DNA from: Desulfobacterium sp.
GTDB taxonomy: Bacteria; Desulfobacterota; Desulfobacteria; Desulfobacterales; Desulfobacteraceae
Assembly: GCA_016342325.1 (NCBI GenBank)
Contig: JAEINR010000055.1
Coordinates: 1-42,566, forward strand
Length of the DNA: 42,566 nucleotides
Direction: 5' to 3'
Shown: piece by piece, positions 34,951 to 42,536 of the stretch
Numbering within the stretch: position 1 is the first letter of the stretch
How the letters are laid out: every line of letters begins with the position of its first letter
Notes under the pieces: generated by a model
Seen by the model: only the letters and a program-made list of their open reading frames with translations
What the model was told of the DNA's origin: nothing
Databases searched by the model: none
Made by a program: the position numbers and the translations under genes

Positions 34951-36126
34951 ATGGTGAAACAGATGGCAGACGGGTTCAAGACAACATCCACGTACCAGGA
35001 GTATTTTTCAAAATCCCACCACAGGGTGAGGAAGGCGATCCGGGAGTTTATCACCAAGGAGGTCAAGCCCTTTATCAATGACTGGGAAGAAGCTGGGGAA
35101 TTTCCAATCGGCCTGTACAAAAAAGCGGCCGAGGTCGGGATCCTCGGCATGGGCTTCCCCGAAGAGCTGGGGGGCACCCCCGGGGATATCTTTTTCCATG
35201 TGGCCACCACCGAAGAGTTGATGCGGTCGGGCTCGGGCGGCCTGACCAGCGGTCTTGGGTCCCTGAACATCGCATTGCCGCCCATTGTGACCTTTGGCAC
35301 CGACGCACAAAAGAAGAAATTTGTCGAGCCTGTGCTGGCAGGGGAAAGAATCGCCGCCCTGGGCATCACCGAGCCCGGCGGCGGGTCGGACGTGGCCAAT
35401 TTGACCACCACGGCCGAGCTTGACGGAGACCATTACCGGGTCAACGGCAGCAAGACCTTCATCACCAGTGCCACCCGGGCGGACCAACTCACCTGCGCCG
35501 TGCGAACCGGCCCCGAAGGTGCCCACGGCATCAGCCTGCTGGTCATCGAGCGGGACACCCCCGGCTATTCAGTGTCCGGCAAACTCAAGAAAACCGGGTG
35601 GTGGGCGTCGGACACGGCCGAGATCTTTCTGGACAATTGCATGGTGCCCCGGGAAAACCTCATCGGCGAAGAAAACCAGGGTTTTTTCGCCATCCTGGCC
35701 AACTTCCAGCAAGAGCGCCTGGCCATTGCCATCATGGCCAACATGACGGCAAGGATGGCCCTGGAGGAAGCCGTGAACTATGCAAAGGAGCGCAAGGCCT
35801 TTGGGAAGAAGCTCAACGGGTTCCAGGTCACCCGGCACAAGCTTGTGGACATGGCCACCCTGGTGGAGGTGAGCACCGAGTTCACCTACCGGGTGGCCTC
35901 AAAGATCGGTGCCGGTGTGGACCAGCTCAAGGAGGTCTCCATGGCCAAGAATTTCGCCTGCACAGTGAGCGACAAGGTGACCTACGATGCCGTCCAGATC
36001 TTCGGCGGGTACGGATTCATGCGGGAAACCCTGGTGGAACGGCTTTACCGGGACAACCGCATTCTCTCCATCGGCGGCGGCACCACGGAGATCATGAAGG
36101 AGATCATCTCCTCCTTTGTTGTGTAA
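34951..36126 (+). CDS. acyl-CoA dehydrogenase
   Basis: This FAD-dependent enzyme makes enoyl-CoA from acyl-CoA. ALGITEPGGGSDVANLTTTA and FITSATRADQ are the FAD/substrate motifs, and QIFGGYGFMRETLVERLYRDNRI is the C-terminal signature. The usual C-terminal catalytic Glu position reads SIGGGTTEIM, so it is absent. The alternative base, used by long-chain and isovaleryl-CoA dehydrogenases, is present as the Glu in NFQQERLAIA. It has 391 residues. The start is uncertain: the ATG at 34951 has no site, and the ATG at 34963 has a weak GGTG. It probably provides the substrate for the MaoC hydratase upstream. Confidence 0.92.
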   Translation: MVKQMADGFKTTSTYQEYFSKSHHRVRKAIREFITKEVKPFINDWEEAGEFPIGLYKKAAEVGILGMGFPEELGGTPGDIFFHVATTEELMRSGSGGLTSGLGSLNIALPPIVTFGTDAQKKKFVEPVLAGERIAALGITEPGGGSDVANLTTTAELDGDHYRVNGSKTFITSATRADQLTCAVRTGPEGAHGISLLVIERDTPGYSVSGKLKKTGWWASDTAEIFLDNCMVPRENLIGEENQGFFAILANFQQERLAIAIMANMTARMALEEAVNYAKERKAFGKKLNGFQVTRHKLVDMATLVEVSTEFTYRVASKIGAGVDQLKEVSMAKNFACTVSDKVTYDAVQIFGGYGFMRETLVERLYRDNRILSIGGGTTEIMKEIISSFVV

Positions 36127-36167
36127 ACCAGGGACCTTCGCAATCCCATGGATACCTGCTGCTCCAT

Positions 36168-36182
36168 TCATATGCGAGGAGC
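36168..36182 (+). promoter_or_regulatory. recurrent 15-bp motif, copy 2
   Basis: TCATATGCGAGGAGC, 22 bases before the acyl-CoA synthetase start. In this copy the surroundings form a partial palindrome: GCTCC (36161-36165), CATATG in the centre and GGAGC (36178-36182). This suggests a dimeric regulator site. Confidence 0.45.
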
Positions 36183-36204
36183 GATAAAACCATCAGGGGG
36201 TTTT

Positions 36205-38076
36205 ATGGAACAGACAATCAATGACGTTTTCAAGAACCGGGCTGAAAGATACGAAAACAGGACCGCTGTTGAGAAAAAGAACAACGGTGCCTGGGATTCG
36301 GTAAGCTGGCGGCAATACTATGAATCGGCGCGGTCTGTTGGGCTTGCCCTCCACGCCCTCGGGATAACAAAGGGAGACCGGGTGGCCATCCTGTCCGAGA
36401 ACCGTCTGGAATGGCTGTTCACGGACATGGGAAGCCTGGGGGCAGGTGCCGTGGTGGTGCCCATCTATACCACCCTCACCAGCGATGAAGTGGGGTATGT
36501 GCTGGACAACGCCGGTGCCAAGGCCATCGTGGTGGAAGACAGGTCCCAGCGGGACAAGGTGCTGGCCTGCCTTAAAGACCTGCCGAACCTGGAACAGATC
36601 ATTGTCATGGACAACGGGGAAGCCGGGGATGGCGGAGAAACCATGGACAGGGTGATGGGGTTTCAAGATCTTTGCGAGCTGGGCCGGCAGAAACAGGCCG
36701 CATCTCCGGATCTTTTCCAAGGGCTCAGCCAGGCGGTTGAACCCGGGGACCTTGCCACCATCGTCTACACCTCAGGCACCACCGGGGTGCCCAAGGGCGC
36801 CATGATCACCCATAAAAACATCATGGCCGTGATGCACAGCCTGTCAAGCGTCAAGCCCCAATATTGCTATGACACCGACCAGGTGGTGCCCTTTTTACCC
36901 CTGTCCCATGTGTATGAGCGCATGACCGACCATTTTTTCGGCATGTATACCGGGGTGACCGCCTCCTTTGCCGAGAGCATCCTGGAGTTTGCAAGGGATG
37001 TCAAGGAGAAGCGGCCCCACGTGATCCAGGCCGTGCCCCGGGTGTGTGAGAAGGTCTACCAGAAGATCCTGGAGCAGGTGGACCAGGCGCCCCCCTGGAA
37101 GCAGAAGATCTTCAAATGGGGCCACCGGATCGGCATTGAGATCAGCGGCCTCAGGGAGCAGAAGAAAAGCATCTCCCCCCTTCTTCACCTCAAGTACAAG
37201 CTGGCCTATTTCCTGGTGTTCAAAAAGCTGGCCCAGGCCCTGGGCGGCCGGGTGCGCTGGATGACGGCATCCGGGGCACCCACCTCCCGGGAGATCATCC
37301 TCTTCTTCAACGCCGCCGGCATCACCGTGGTGGAGGGGTACGGCATGACGGAATGCTGCGCCCCGGCCACCATGAGCCGCCTGGATGACTACCGCATCGG
37401 TACGGTGGGCCAGCCCATTCCCGGGGTGGATATCAAGCTTGCGGATGACGGTGAGATTTTAATCAAGGGGGATAATCTCTTTACCGGGTATTGGAAGATG
37501 GAGAAGGCCACCGCCGAAGCCTTCACCCAAGACGGCTATCTCATGAGCGGTGATATCGGCGAATTCGAAGACGGATTCCTGAAGATCACCGACAGGAAAA
37601 AAGACCTGATCATCACCTCCGGGGGAAAGAATATCGCCCCCCAGAAGATCGAGGGGTTGTTCAAGTTCGATCCCCTGTTCGAGCATGTCATCGTCATCGG
37701 GGAGCGCCGAAAATTCCTGACCGCCCTGTTGAACATCAACCTGGAGCAGGCCGCCCTGGTCGCAAAAAAGCAGGGGATTCCCTTTGACCAGCCCCAGAAG
37801 CTCCTGGAAGACCACCGGTTCTTAGATGTAGTGGCCGAGCATATGGCGGAGCGAAATACCCACCTTGCCCGGTATGAAACCATCAAACGATACCGGATTA
37901 TCCGGCACCCGTTTTCCCCGGAGGGCGGGGAACTCACCGTATCCCTGAAGCTGAAACGAAACGTGATCCTGGAACGACACGCAGAACTGATCGATTCCAT
38001 GTACGCCGATCTAAACCGAGGCGGCGCAAAAACACTTGCCCCCAGATACACCGAAACTGAGGAGGAAAACCCATGA
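36205..38076 (+). CDS. long-chain acyl-CoA synthetase (AMP-forming)
   Basis: This enzyme activates a carboxylic acid to its CoA thioester with ATP. It has the AMP-binding motif TIVYTSGTTGVPKG (about 185-198), VEGYGMTE, the TGYW...DGYLMSGDIGEF block and the ITDRKKDLIITSGGKNIAPQKIE hinge and catalytic region. At 623 residues it matches bacterial FadD/ACSL-type proteins with the long-chain N-terminal domain. The start at 36205 has GGGGG just upstream; an upstream in-frame ATG exists within motif copy 2. Its stop overlaps the start of the next thiolase-fold gene (ATGA, 4 bases), showing translational coupling between activation and downstream chemistry. Confidence 0.93.
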   Translation: MEQTINDVFKNRAERYENRTAVEKKNNGAWDSVSWRQYYESARSVGLALHALGITKGDRVAILSENRLEWLFTDMGSLGAGAVVVPIYTTLTSDEVGYVLDNAGAKAIVVEDRSQRDKVLACLKDLPNLEQIIVMDNGEAGDGGETMDRVMGFQDLCELGRQKQAASPDLFQGLSQAVEPGDLATIVYTSGTTGVPKGAMITHKNIMAVMHSLSSVKPQYCYDTDQVVPFLPLSHVYERMTDHFFGMYTGVTASFAESILEFARDVKEKRPHVIQAVPRVCEKVYQKILEQVDQAPPWKQKIFKWGHRIGIEISGLREQKKSISPLLHLKYKLAYFLVFKKLAQALGGRVRWMTASGAPTSREIILFFNAAGITVVEGYGMTECCAPATMSRLDDYRIGTVGQPIPGVDIKLADDGEILIKGDNLFTGYWKMEKATAEAFTQDGYLMSGDIGEFEDGFLKITDRKKDLIITSGGKNIAPQKIEGLFKFDPLFEHVIVIGERRKFLTALLNINLEQAALVAKKQGIPFDQPQKLLEDHRFLDVVAEHMAERNTHLARYETIKRYRIIRHPFSPEGGELTVSLKLKRNVILERHAELIDSMYADLNRGGAKTLAPRYTETEEENP

Positions 38077-39218
38077 CCCGCAATGTTTCAATCTGTGCCA
38101 TGGCACAGATCAAGAACCAGCCTGCCATCTGGCAGCACCGGTTCCAGGGGATGTTGATGGAGTGCTTTGAATCCATCATGGAACAAACCCAGGTGACCTT
38201 TGACATGGACACTGGGCTACGCAACGTGGTGACCTGCTCCGACGATGTGTTTGATGCCAGGACCATCTCGGATGCGGCCGTCACCGACGTGGTGGGGGCC
38301 CACTTCCGGGGGGAGGAAAAGGTGGCCCAGGACGGCATCAGCGCATTGGGCTACGCCATGGCCTGCATCCTCTCCGGCCACGATGACCTCATCCTAGTCA
38401 TGGGCCATTGCAAGGAGTCCCAGAGCGAAAGCCGCAACATGTGCACCAATCTATCCTTTGACCCCTTTTATTCCCGCCCCCTGGGGCTTGACTATCTCAA
38501 TGCCGCGGCGTTCCAGGCCAGGGCCTACATGGAAGAAACCGGCCTCACCGACGCGCACCTGGCCGACATCGTGGTCCGGTCCCGGCAGAACGGCGCCCAC
38601 ACCCGCCATGCCCGGGAAAACGAGCAGGTCACTGCCAAGGAGGTGATGGCGTCTCCCCTGGTGGCCGATCCCATCCGGCAGATGCACCACTATCCGGTAA
38701 CGGACTGGGCCGTGGGATTTCTCCTCTGTTGCGAAGAAAGGGCCCATGAATTCACGGACAACCCGGTCCGGCTCACCGGGTTTGGGAGCTGCATGGACAG
38801 CTATTTCCTGGGGGACCGGGACCTTACCGCCCATTTTGCCCTTAAAAAAGCCTGTGCCAGGGCTTACACCATGGCCGGCATCACCGATCCTGAAAAAGAA
38901 CTGGACCTGGTGGAGTTGAACGACGCCTGCGCCTATCAGCTGCCCCTCTGGGCCGAAGGGATCGGGATCACGGGCAAGGCCCGGGGACCTAAATGGATGG
39001 AAGCCGGCGGCATGGACAAGCACCATGTCAACCTTTCCGGCGGCATGCTCAACGGTAACCCCCTCATGCTGGGGGGGCTTGCCAGGGCCGCCTATGGCTT
39101 TACCCAGCTGCAAGGGACAGCCGGCATCAATCAGGTGACAGGCCTCCAAAGGGCCCTTGCCCATGGGACAACCGGGGCGGCAGGCCAGCACCACGCCGTA
39201 TTAATCCTTGAGAAATAG
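38073..39218 (+). CDS. thiolase-fold protein, type A, module 2 (catalytic Cys and His replaced)
   Basis: Paralogue of the protein at 30390-31538, 381 residues. Shared blocks include TCSDDVFDARTISD, EEKVAQDG and VMGHCKESQSESRN. As in its paralogue, the nucleophile position is Ala (A85, AQDG) and the GHP His is Asn (NLSGGMLNGNP). Cys80 of the first copy is Gly here, so that Cys cannot be a conserved nucleophile. The gene overlaps the acyl-CoA synthetase stop by 4 bases and is followed after 11 bases by the type B paralogue. It presumably forms a heteromer with that chain and the two small DUF35 proteins downstream. Confidence 0.85.
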   Translation: MTRNVSICAMAQIKNQPAIWQHRFQGMLMECFESIMEQTQVTFDMDTGLRNVVTCSDDVFDARTISDAAVTDVVGAHFRGEEKVAQDGISALGYAMACILSGHDDLILVMGHCKESQSESRNMCTNLSFDPFYSRPLGLDYLNAAAFQARAYMEETGLTDAHLADIVVRSRQNGAHTRHARENEQVTAKEVMASPLVADPIRQMHHYPVTDWAVGFLLCCEERAHEFTDNPVRLTGFGSCMDSYFLGDRDLTAHFALKKACARAYTMAGITDPEKELDLVELNDACAYQLPLWAEGIGITGKARGPKWMEAGGMDKHHVNLSGGMLNGNPLMLGGLARAAYGFTQLQGTAGINQVTGLQRALAHGTTGAAGQHHAVLILEK

Positions 39219-39229
39219 AGGGGGGAATC

Positions 39230-40423
39230 ATGGGTTTTAAAAAAAAGAACAGACATGTGGGCATCGTCGGAATCGGGGAGACCAAGTTTTCCAGCCACAG
39301 GGAGGATGTGAACCAGCCGGAGATGATCCACGAGGCCGTAAAGGATGCCCTGGAAGATGCCGGGCTGACCATGGATGATATCGATTGCGTGGTCCATGGC
39401 AACATGGAGCTGTTTGAGATGGTGCACCAGCCCGACCTGTGGCACACCCTTGGCACCGGCGCCCGGGGCAAGGACGCCTTCAGGCTCACCACAGGGGGCA
39501 CCACCGGCGGCACCCTGGTGGGGGCGGCGGACAATCTCGTGGCGGCGGGCATGTACGACACGGTGCTGGCCATTGGATTTGAAAAGCTCCAGGAGGGACA
39601 CACCACCGGGGGCATCACCAACATGGCCGATCCCCTGTGGGCCAGAAAGTTGCAGTCCGGTGCCCTGACCGATTCCGCAGCGGTCAAGGCCATCGCAGAG
39701 TTCGGGCCGGACAGGGCAAAAAAGGCGGCCATGCTCTACCGGATCATCATGGACAAGCATGCCTGCCTCAATCCCAACTCCCACCGGGCCTTTGGCCTGG
39801 ACTGGGACCAGATGGCGGATCTCATGGAGAACTCCCCTCCCCTGATCGGAGATCTACGGCTGATTCACATGTGTTCCCAGTCCGACGGGGCCTGCGCCAT
39901 GATCCTCTCCTCCGAGGAAAAGGCAAAACAGCAGTGTGACCATCCCGTGTGGATACGGGACCACATCACGATTCACCGGGAGGAGACCCTGAATCTGTGC
40001 GTCAATCATTATCCCAACGAAACCACCCATCGGTTTGCCGCCCGGCACCTGTATGAGCGCAACGGAATCACAGACCCCCTGGACTATTTCGACGTGTTTG
40101 AGATGTACGATCCCTCGGCATGGTGGGGGGCGGACTGGATCCGGGATTTCTTTCTCCTGGAAGGGGATGCCCATTACCGCCTCATCGAAGAAAAGGAGAT
40201 CATGCGGGGCGGCAAAATGCCCATCAATCCCTCGGGCGGCGTCCTGGCGGCCAATCCCATCGGCGCCACCGCCATGGTCCGGGTGGCGGAAGCGGCCAAG
40301 CAGGTGAGGGGCAATGCCGGCCCCCATCAGATTCCGGGGACGGTGAACCATGCCATTGCCTCCTCCTTCGGGGGGACCATGTGGACCATACTGATAATGC
40401 TGGAAAAAGAATTAAACTGGTAG
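39230..40423 (+). CDS. thiolase-fold protein, type B, module 2 (catalytic Cys and His replaced)
   Basis: Paralogue of 31552-32736, 397 residues, with long identical blocks (EDVNQPEMIHEAV, HGNMELFEMVHQPDLWHTL, GFEKLQEGHTTGGITNMADPLW). The nucleophile site is Gly (G90 in TTGGTTGG), the GHP site is Asn (NPSGGVLAANPIGAT), and EMYDPSAWWG keeps the tyrosine. These changes are thus conserved between modules and are not decay. GAGGGGG lies upstream of the start. The DUF35 gene follows after 10 bases. Confidence 0.85.
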   Translation: MGFKKKNRHVGIVGIGETKFSSHREDVNQPEMIHEAVKDALEDAGLTMDDIDCVVHGNMELFEMVHQPDLWHTLGTGARGKDAFRLTTGGTTGGTLVGAADNLVAAGMYDTVLAIGFEKLQEGHTTGGITNMADPLWARKLQSGALTDSAAVKAIAEFGPDRAKKAAMLYRIIMDKHACLNPNSHRAFGLDWDQMADLMENSPPLIGDLRLIHMCSQSDGACAMILSSEEKAKQQCDHPVWIRDHITIHREETLNLCVNHYPNETTHRFAARHLYERNGITDPLDYFDVFEMYDPSAWWGADWIRDFFLLEGDAHYRLIEEKEIMRGGKMPINPSGGVLAANPIGATAMVRVAEAAKQVRGNAGPHQIPGTVNHAIASSFGGTMWTILIMLEKELNW

Positions 40424-40433
40424 GGAGCGGATT

Positions 40434-40973
40434 ATGGAAAAAGAAATGAACGTCACGGACAATGATAATTTCGACACCATGGCGGACCAGGAGCTGATTG
40501 TCCTCAGGAAAACCATCTCCGTGGATCAGAAGTTTGCCACGGGCCCTGTCATGGGGAAATTTTTAACCGCCCTTAAGGATAAACGAATCCTGGCCATCCA
40601 ATGCCCGGAATGCGGCAGACTCCAGTCGCCGCCCAGGGAGATGTGCGCCATCTGCCGGGTGCGAAACCGGGAATGGGTGGAGATCGGTCCCAGGGGAGAG
40701 ATGCGAATGATGGAGTATTGCTACTATTCCAGCCCCGACCCCTTAACCGGTGAGAGCCGGGAGACCCCCTACGGCGCCATCGGCATCCTCCTGGATGGGT
40801 GCCAAAAGGAGGAGGTGTTCTGGCATCTGTTGCGGCCGGAGCACCTGGAGATGGTGGAGATGGGCATCGTCATGGGAGACCGGGTAACCCGGGGCACCCG
40901 CCTGAGACCCGTATGGGCCCAAGAGCGATCCGGCAGCATAGACGATATCAAATATTTCGAAATCGATGAATAG
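40434..40973 (+). CDS. DUF35 zinc-ribbon/OB-fold protein (long type), module 2
   Basis: This 179-residue DUF35 protein has a zinc ribbon C57-PE-C60 ... C71-AI-C74 and an OB fold ending in DIKYFEIDE. It matches the C-terminal third of the SCP2-SCP2-DUF35 fusion at 32843-34003 but lacks SCP2 domains. DUF35 proteins are accessory subunits of thiolase-fold enzymes (BbsA with BbsB; ChsH2 with Ltp2). AGGGAG precedes the start. Its place after the A and B genes mirrors module 1. Confidence 0.88.
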   Translation: MEKEMNVTDNDNFDTMADQELIVLRKTISVDQKFATGPVMGKFLTALKDKRILAIQCPECGRLQSPPREMCAICRVRNREWVEIGPRGEMRMMEYCYYSSPDPLTGESRETPYGAIGILLDGCQKEEVFWHLLRPEHLEMVEMGIVMGDRVTRGTRLRPVWAQERSGSIDDIKYFEIDE

Positions 40974-40985
40974 GCAAGGTGATCC

Positions 40986-41456
40986 ATGAAAAACAGCGAA
41001 GAAAGCGACAGCTACATCATCCACGGCAAACTGGCCCTGCCCTATACCTATTTTGCAGGCCGGACCGGCAGCACATTTCTGACAACCCTCCGGGATCAGC
41101 GGATCATCATGGGGGTCAAGTGCACCGCCTGCAACCGGGTCTTTGTTCCCCCCAGGCAGACCTGCGAACGCTGCATGGCGGATATCCGCAGCCAATGGGT
41201 AACGGTAGAAAGCCAAGGAAAGGTGGTCAATCACACGGTGATCCGCTACCAGGACAAGCACCTGCCCCGGAAGCCACCCTTTGTCCTGGCCATGATTCTC
41301 CTCAACGGGGCAGACACCCCCATGACCCATATCCTGGAAGGGGTGAACCCGGACCGGGTGGTAAAGGGGATGGAAGTTGCGGCGGTCTTTTCCCCGGCCA
41401 CCACCAACACCCTGCTGGACATCGACCACTTTGAGCCGGTTGCCGAACCCCCCTGA
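40986..41456 (+). CDS. DUF35 zinc-ribbon/OB-fold protein (short type), module 2
   Basis: This 156-residue DUF35 protein has cysteines C46-x2-C49-x10-C60-x2-C63 and an OB fold (KVVNHTVIRYQDKHLP). It is paralogous to the N-terminal half of the DUF35-MaoC fusion at 34031-34939: both start with GKLALPY-YFAG-TGS. Here no MaoC domain is attached; a separate MaoC gene begins further downstream at 42375. The gene lies 12 bases after the long-type DUF35 gene. Confidence 0.88.
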   Translation: MKNSEESDSYIIHGKLALPYTYFAGRTGSTFLTTLRDQRIIMGVKCTACNRVFVPPRQTCERCMADIRSQWVTVESQGKVVNHTVIRYQDKHLPRKPPFVLAMILLNGADTPMTHILEGVNPDRVVKGMEVAAVFSPATTNTLLDIDHFEPVAEPP

Positions 41457-41476
41457 CCAGGGCAAGTGGAATCAGT

Positions 41477-41491
41477 TCATATGCGAGAAGC
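41477..41491 (+). promoter_or_regulatory. recurrent 15-bp motif, copy 3
   Basis: TCATATGCGAGAAGC, one base different from copies 1 and 2, lies 48 bases before the enoyl-CoA hydratase start. The ATG within it opens a 20-codon frame that ends in TGA overlapping the hydratase ATG (ATGA). Confidence 0.4.
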
Positions 41492-41539
41492 GCTAACCGA
41501 CCCAACCCCCAGGGCAGGGTCCCACCATGGAGAAAAGAG

Positions 41540-42343
41540 ATGACCATCATCTATGAAAAAAAAGACCAGATCGCCTATATCACCCTGAACCGGCCCCAGG
41601 CCCACAATGCCCTGGATCCCGAAACCATTGTCCGGCTAATCAATGCATGGGAAGACTTCCGGGACGACGATGAAATGCGCTGCGCCATCGTCACCGGCAG
41701 CGGCGACAAGACCTTTTGTGCCGGTGCCGACCTGAATACCCTGATCCCCTTGTTCACCGGAGCAAAGACCCCGGAGAGCGACGCTGAAAAAAGGGTCCAG
41801 GCCGATCCCATGATTGCCCAGAAGGCCCTGCTCCGGGATCTTGATATTTTCAAGCCCATCATCGCCGGCATCAACGGCCAGGCCATTGCCGGCGGCCTTG
41901 AGTTGCTCTACTCCACGGACATCCGCATCGCTGCGGAAGGGGCAAGGTTCGGTCTCCAGGAGGTGAAGTGGGGCATCTTTCCCATGGGGGGATCCACTGT
42001 GAAACTGCCCCGGCAGATTCCCCATGCCCGTGCCATGGAGCTCCTGCTCACAGGAGAACTGATAGATGCCGAGGAAGCGCTCGCTTTGGGGCTGATCAAC
42101 CGGGTGGTGCCCCGGGACCAGGTCCTTGAAGAATGCGAACGCCTGGCCCGGATCATCGTGAAGAACGGGCCCCTGGCGGTCACGGCGGTAAAAAAGGCGG
42201 TACTGTCCAATATCGGGCTCAGCCTGGCCGAGGGCCTGGCCCGGGAGGTGGAGCTGGCCGTTCCGGTGTTCATGAGCCAGGACGCCCAGGAAGGCCCCAG
42301 GGCGTTTAAGGAGAAACGGACACCCCGGTTCCAGGGAAAATAA
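41540..42343 (+). CDS. enoyl-CoA hydratase/isomerase (crotonase family)
   Basis: This 267-residue crotonase-fold enzyme probably hydrates an enoyl-CoA. Oxyanion-hole motifs are FCAGADLNTL and INGQAIAGGLELL. Both catalytic glutamates of classical hydratases are present with the normal 20-residue spacing: E121 (GGLE) and E141 (GLQE). A GAGAAAAGAG stretch precedes the start. It follows module 2, and a MaoC-type gene comes next. Confidence 0.92.
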   Translation: MTIIYEKKDQIAYITLNRPQAHNALDPETIVRLINAWEDFRDDDEMRCAIVTGSGDKTFCAGADLNTLIPLFTGAKTPESDAEKRVQADPMIAQKALLRDLDIFKPIIAGINGQAIAGGLELLYSTDIRIAAEGARFGLQEVKWGIFPMGGSTVKLPRQIPHARAMELLLTGELIDAEEALALGLINRVVPRDQVLEECERLARIIVKNGPLAVTAVKKAVLSNIGLSLAEGLAREVELAVPVFMSQDAQEGPRAFKEKRTPRFQGK

Positions 42344-42374
42344 ATAACGACCCCAAGAGGACAAAAGAGGAATC

Positions 42375-42500
42375 ATGCAAATTCTGCCGTTAAAAGGGAT
42401 GAAGGAAAATTTAGGCAAGGAGATCGGTGTGTCCGACTGGTTCCCCATCGACCAGGAGCGAATCAACCAGTTTGCCCATTGCACCCAGGATAACGAATAA
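42375..42500 (+). pseudogene. 5' fragment of a MaoC-family hydratase gene, interrupted
   Basis: An ATG at 42375 with AGAGG just upstream opens a frame of 41 codons. It matches the start of MaoC/NodN-like hydratases: a short N-terminal strand, KENLGKEIGVSDWF, then ERINQFAHCTQDNE followed by TAA. In the family the next residues carry the catalytic His (as in DxxxxH) and about 110 further residues follow. After the stop codon the sequence no longer resembles the family in any frame. So the gene is interrupted by foreign sequence or rearranged at about 42495-42500, unless the assembly is wrong there. Confidence 0.65.
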
Positions 42501-42536
42501 GGATAGATCGTGTGAGGAACGAACCACGATCTTATC
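42501..42536. other. strong hairpin at the break in the MaoC gene, window edge
   Basis: GGATAGATCGTG (42501-42512) pairs with CACGATC-T-TATCC (42525-42536), 12 bp with one bulged T and a 12-base loop. It directly follows the premature stop of the MaoC fragment. It may be the end of a mobile element or the 5' structure of an inserted intron, but only 66 bases are visible and I cannot name it. Confidence 0.45.
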
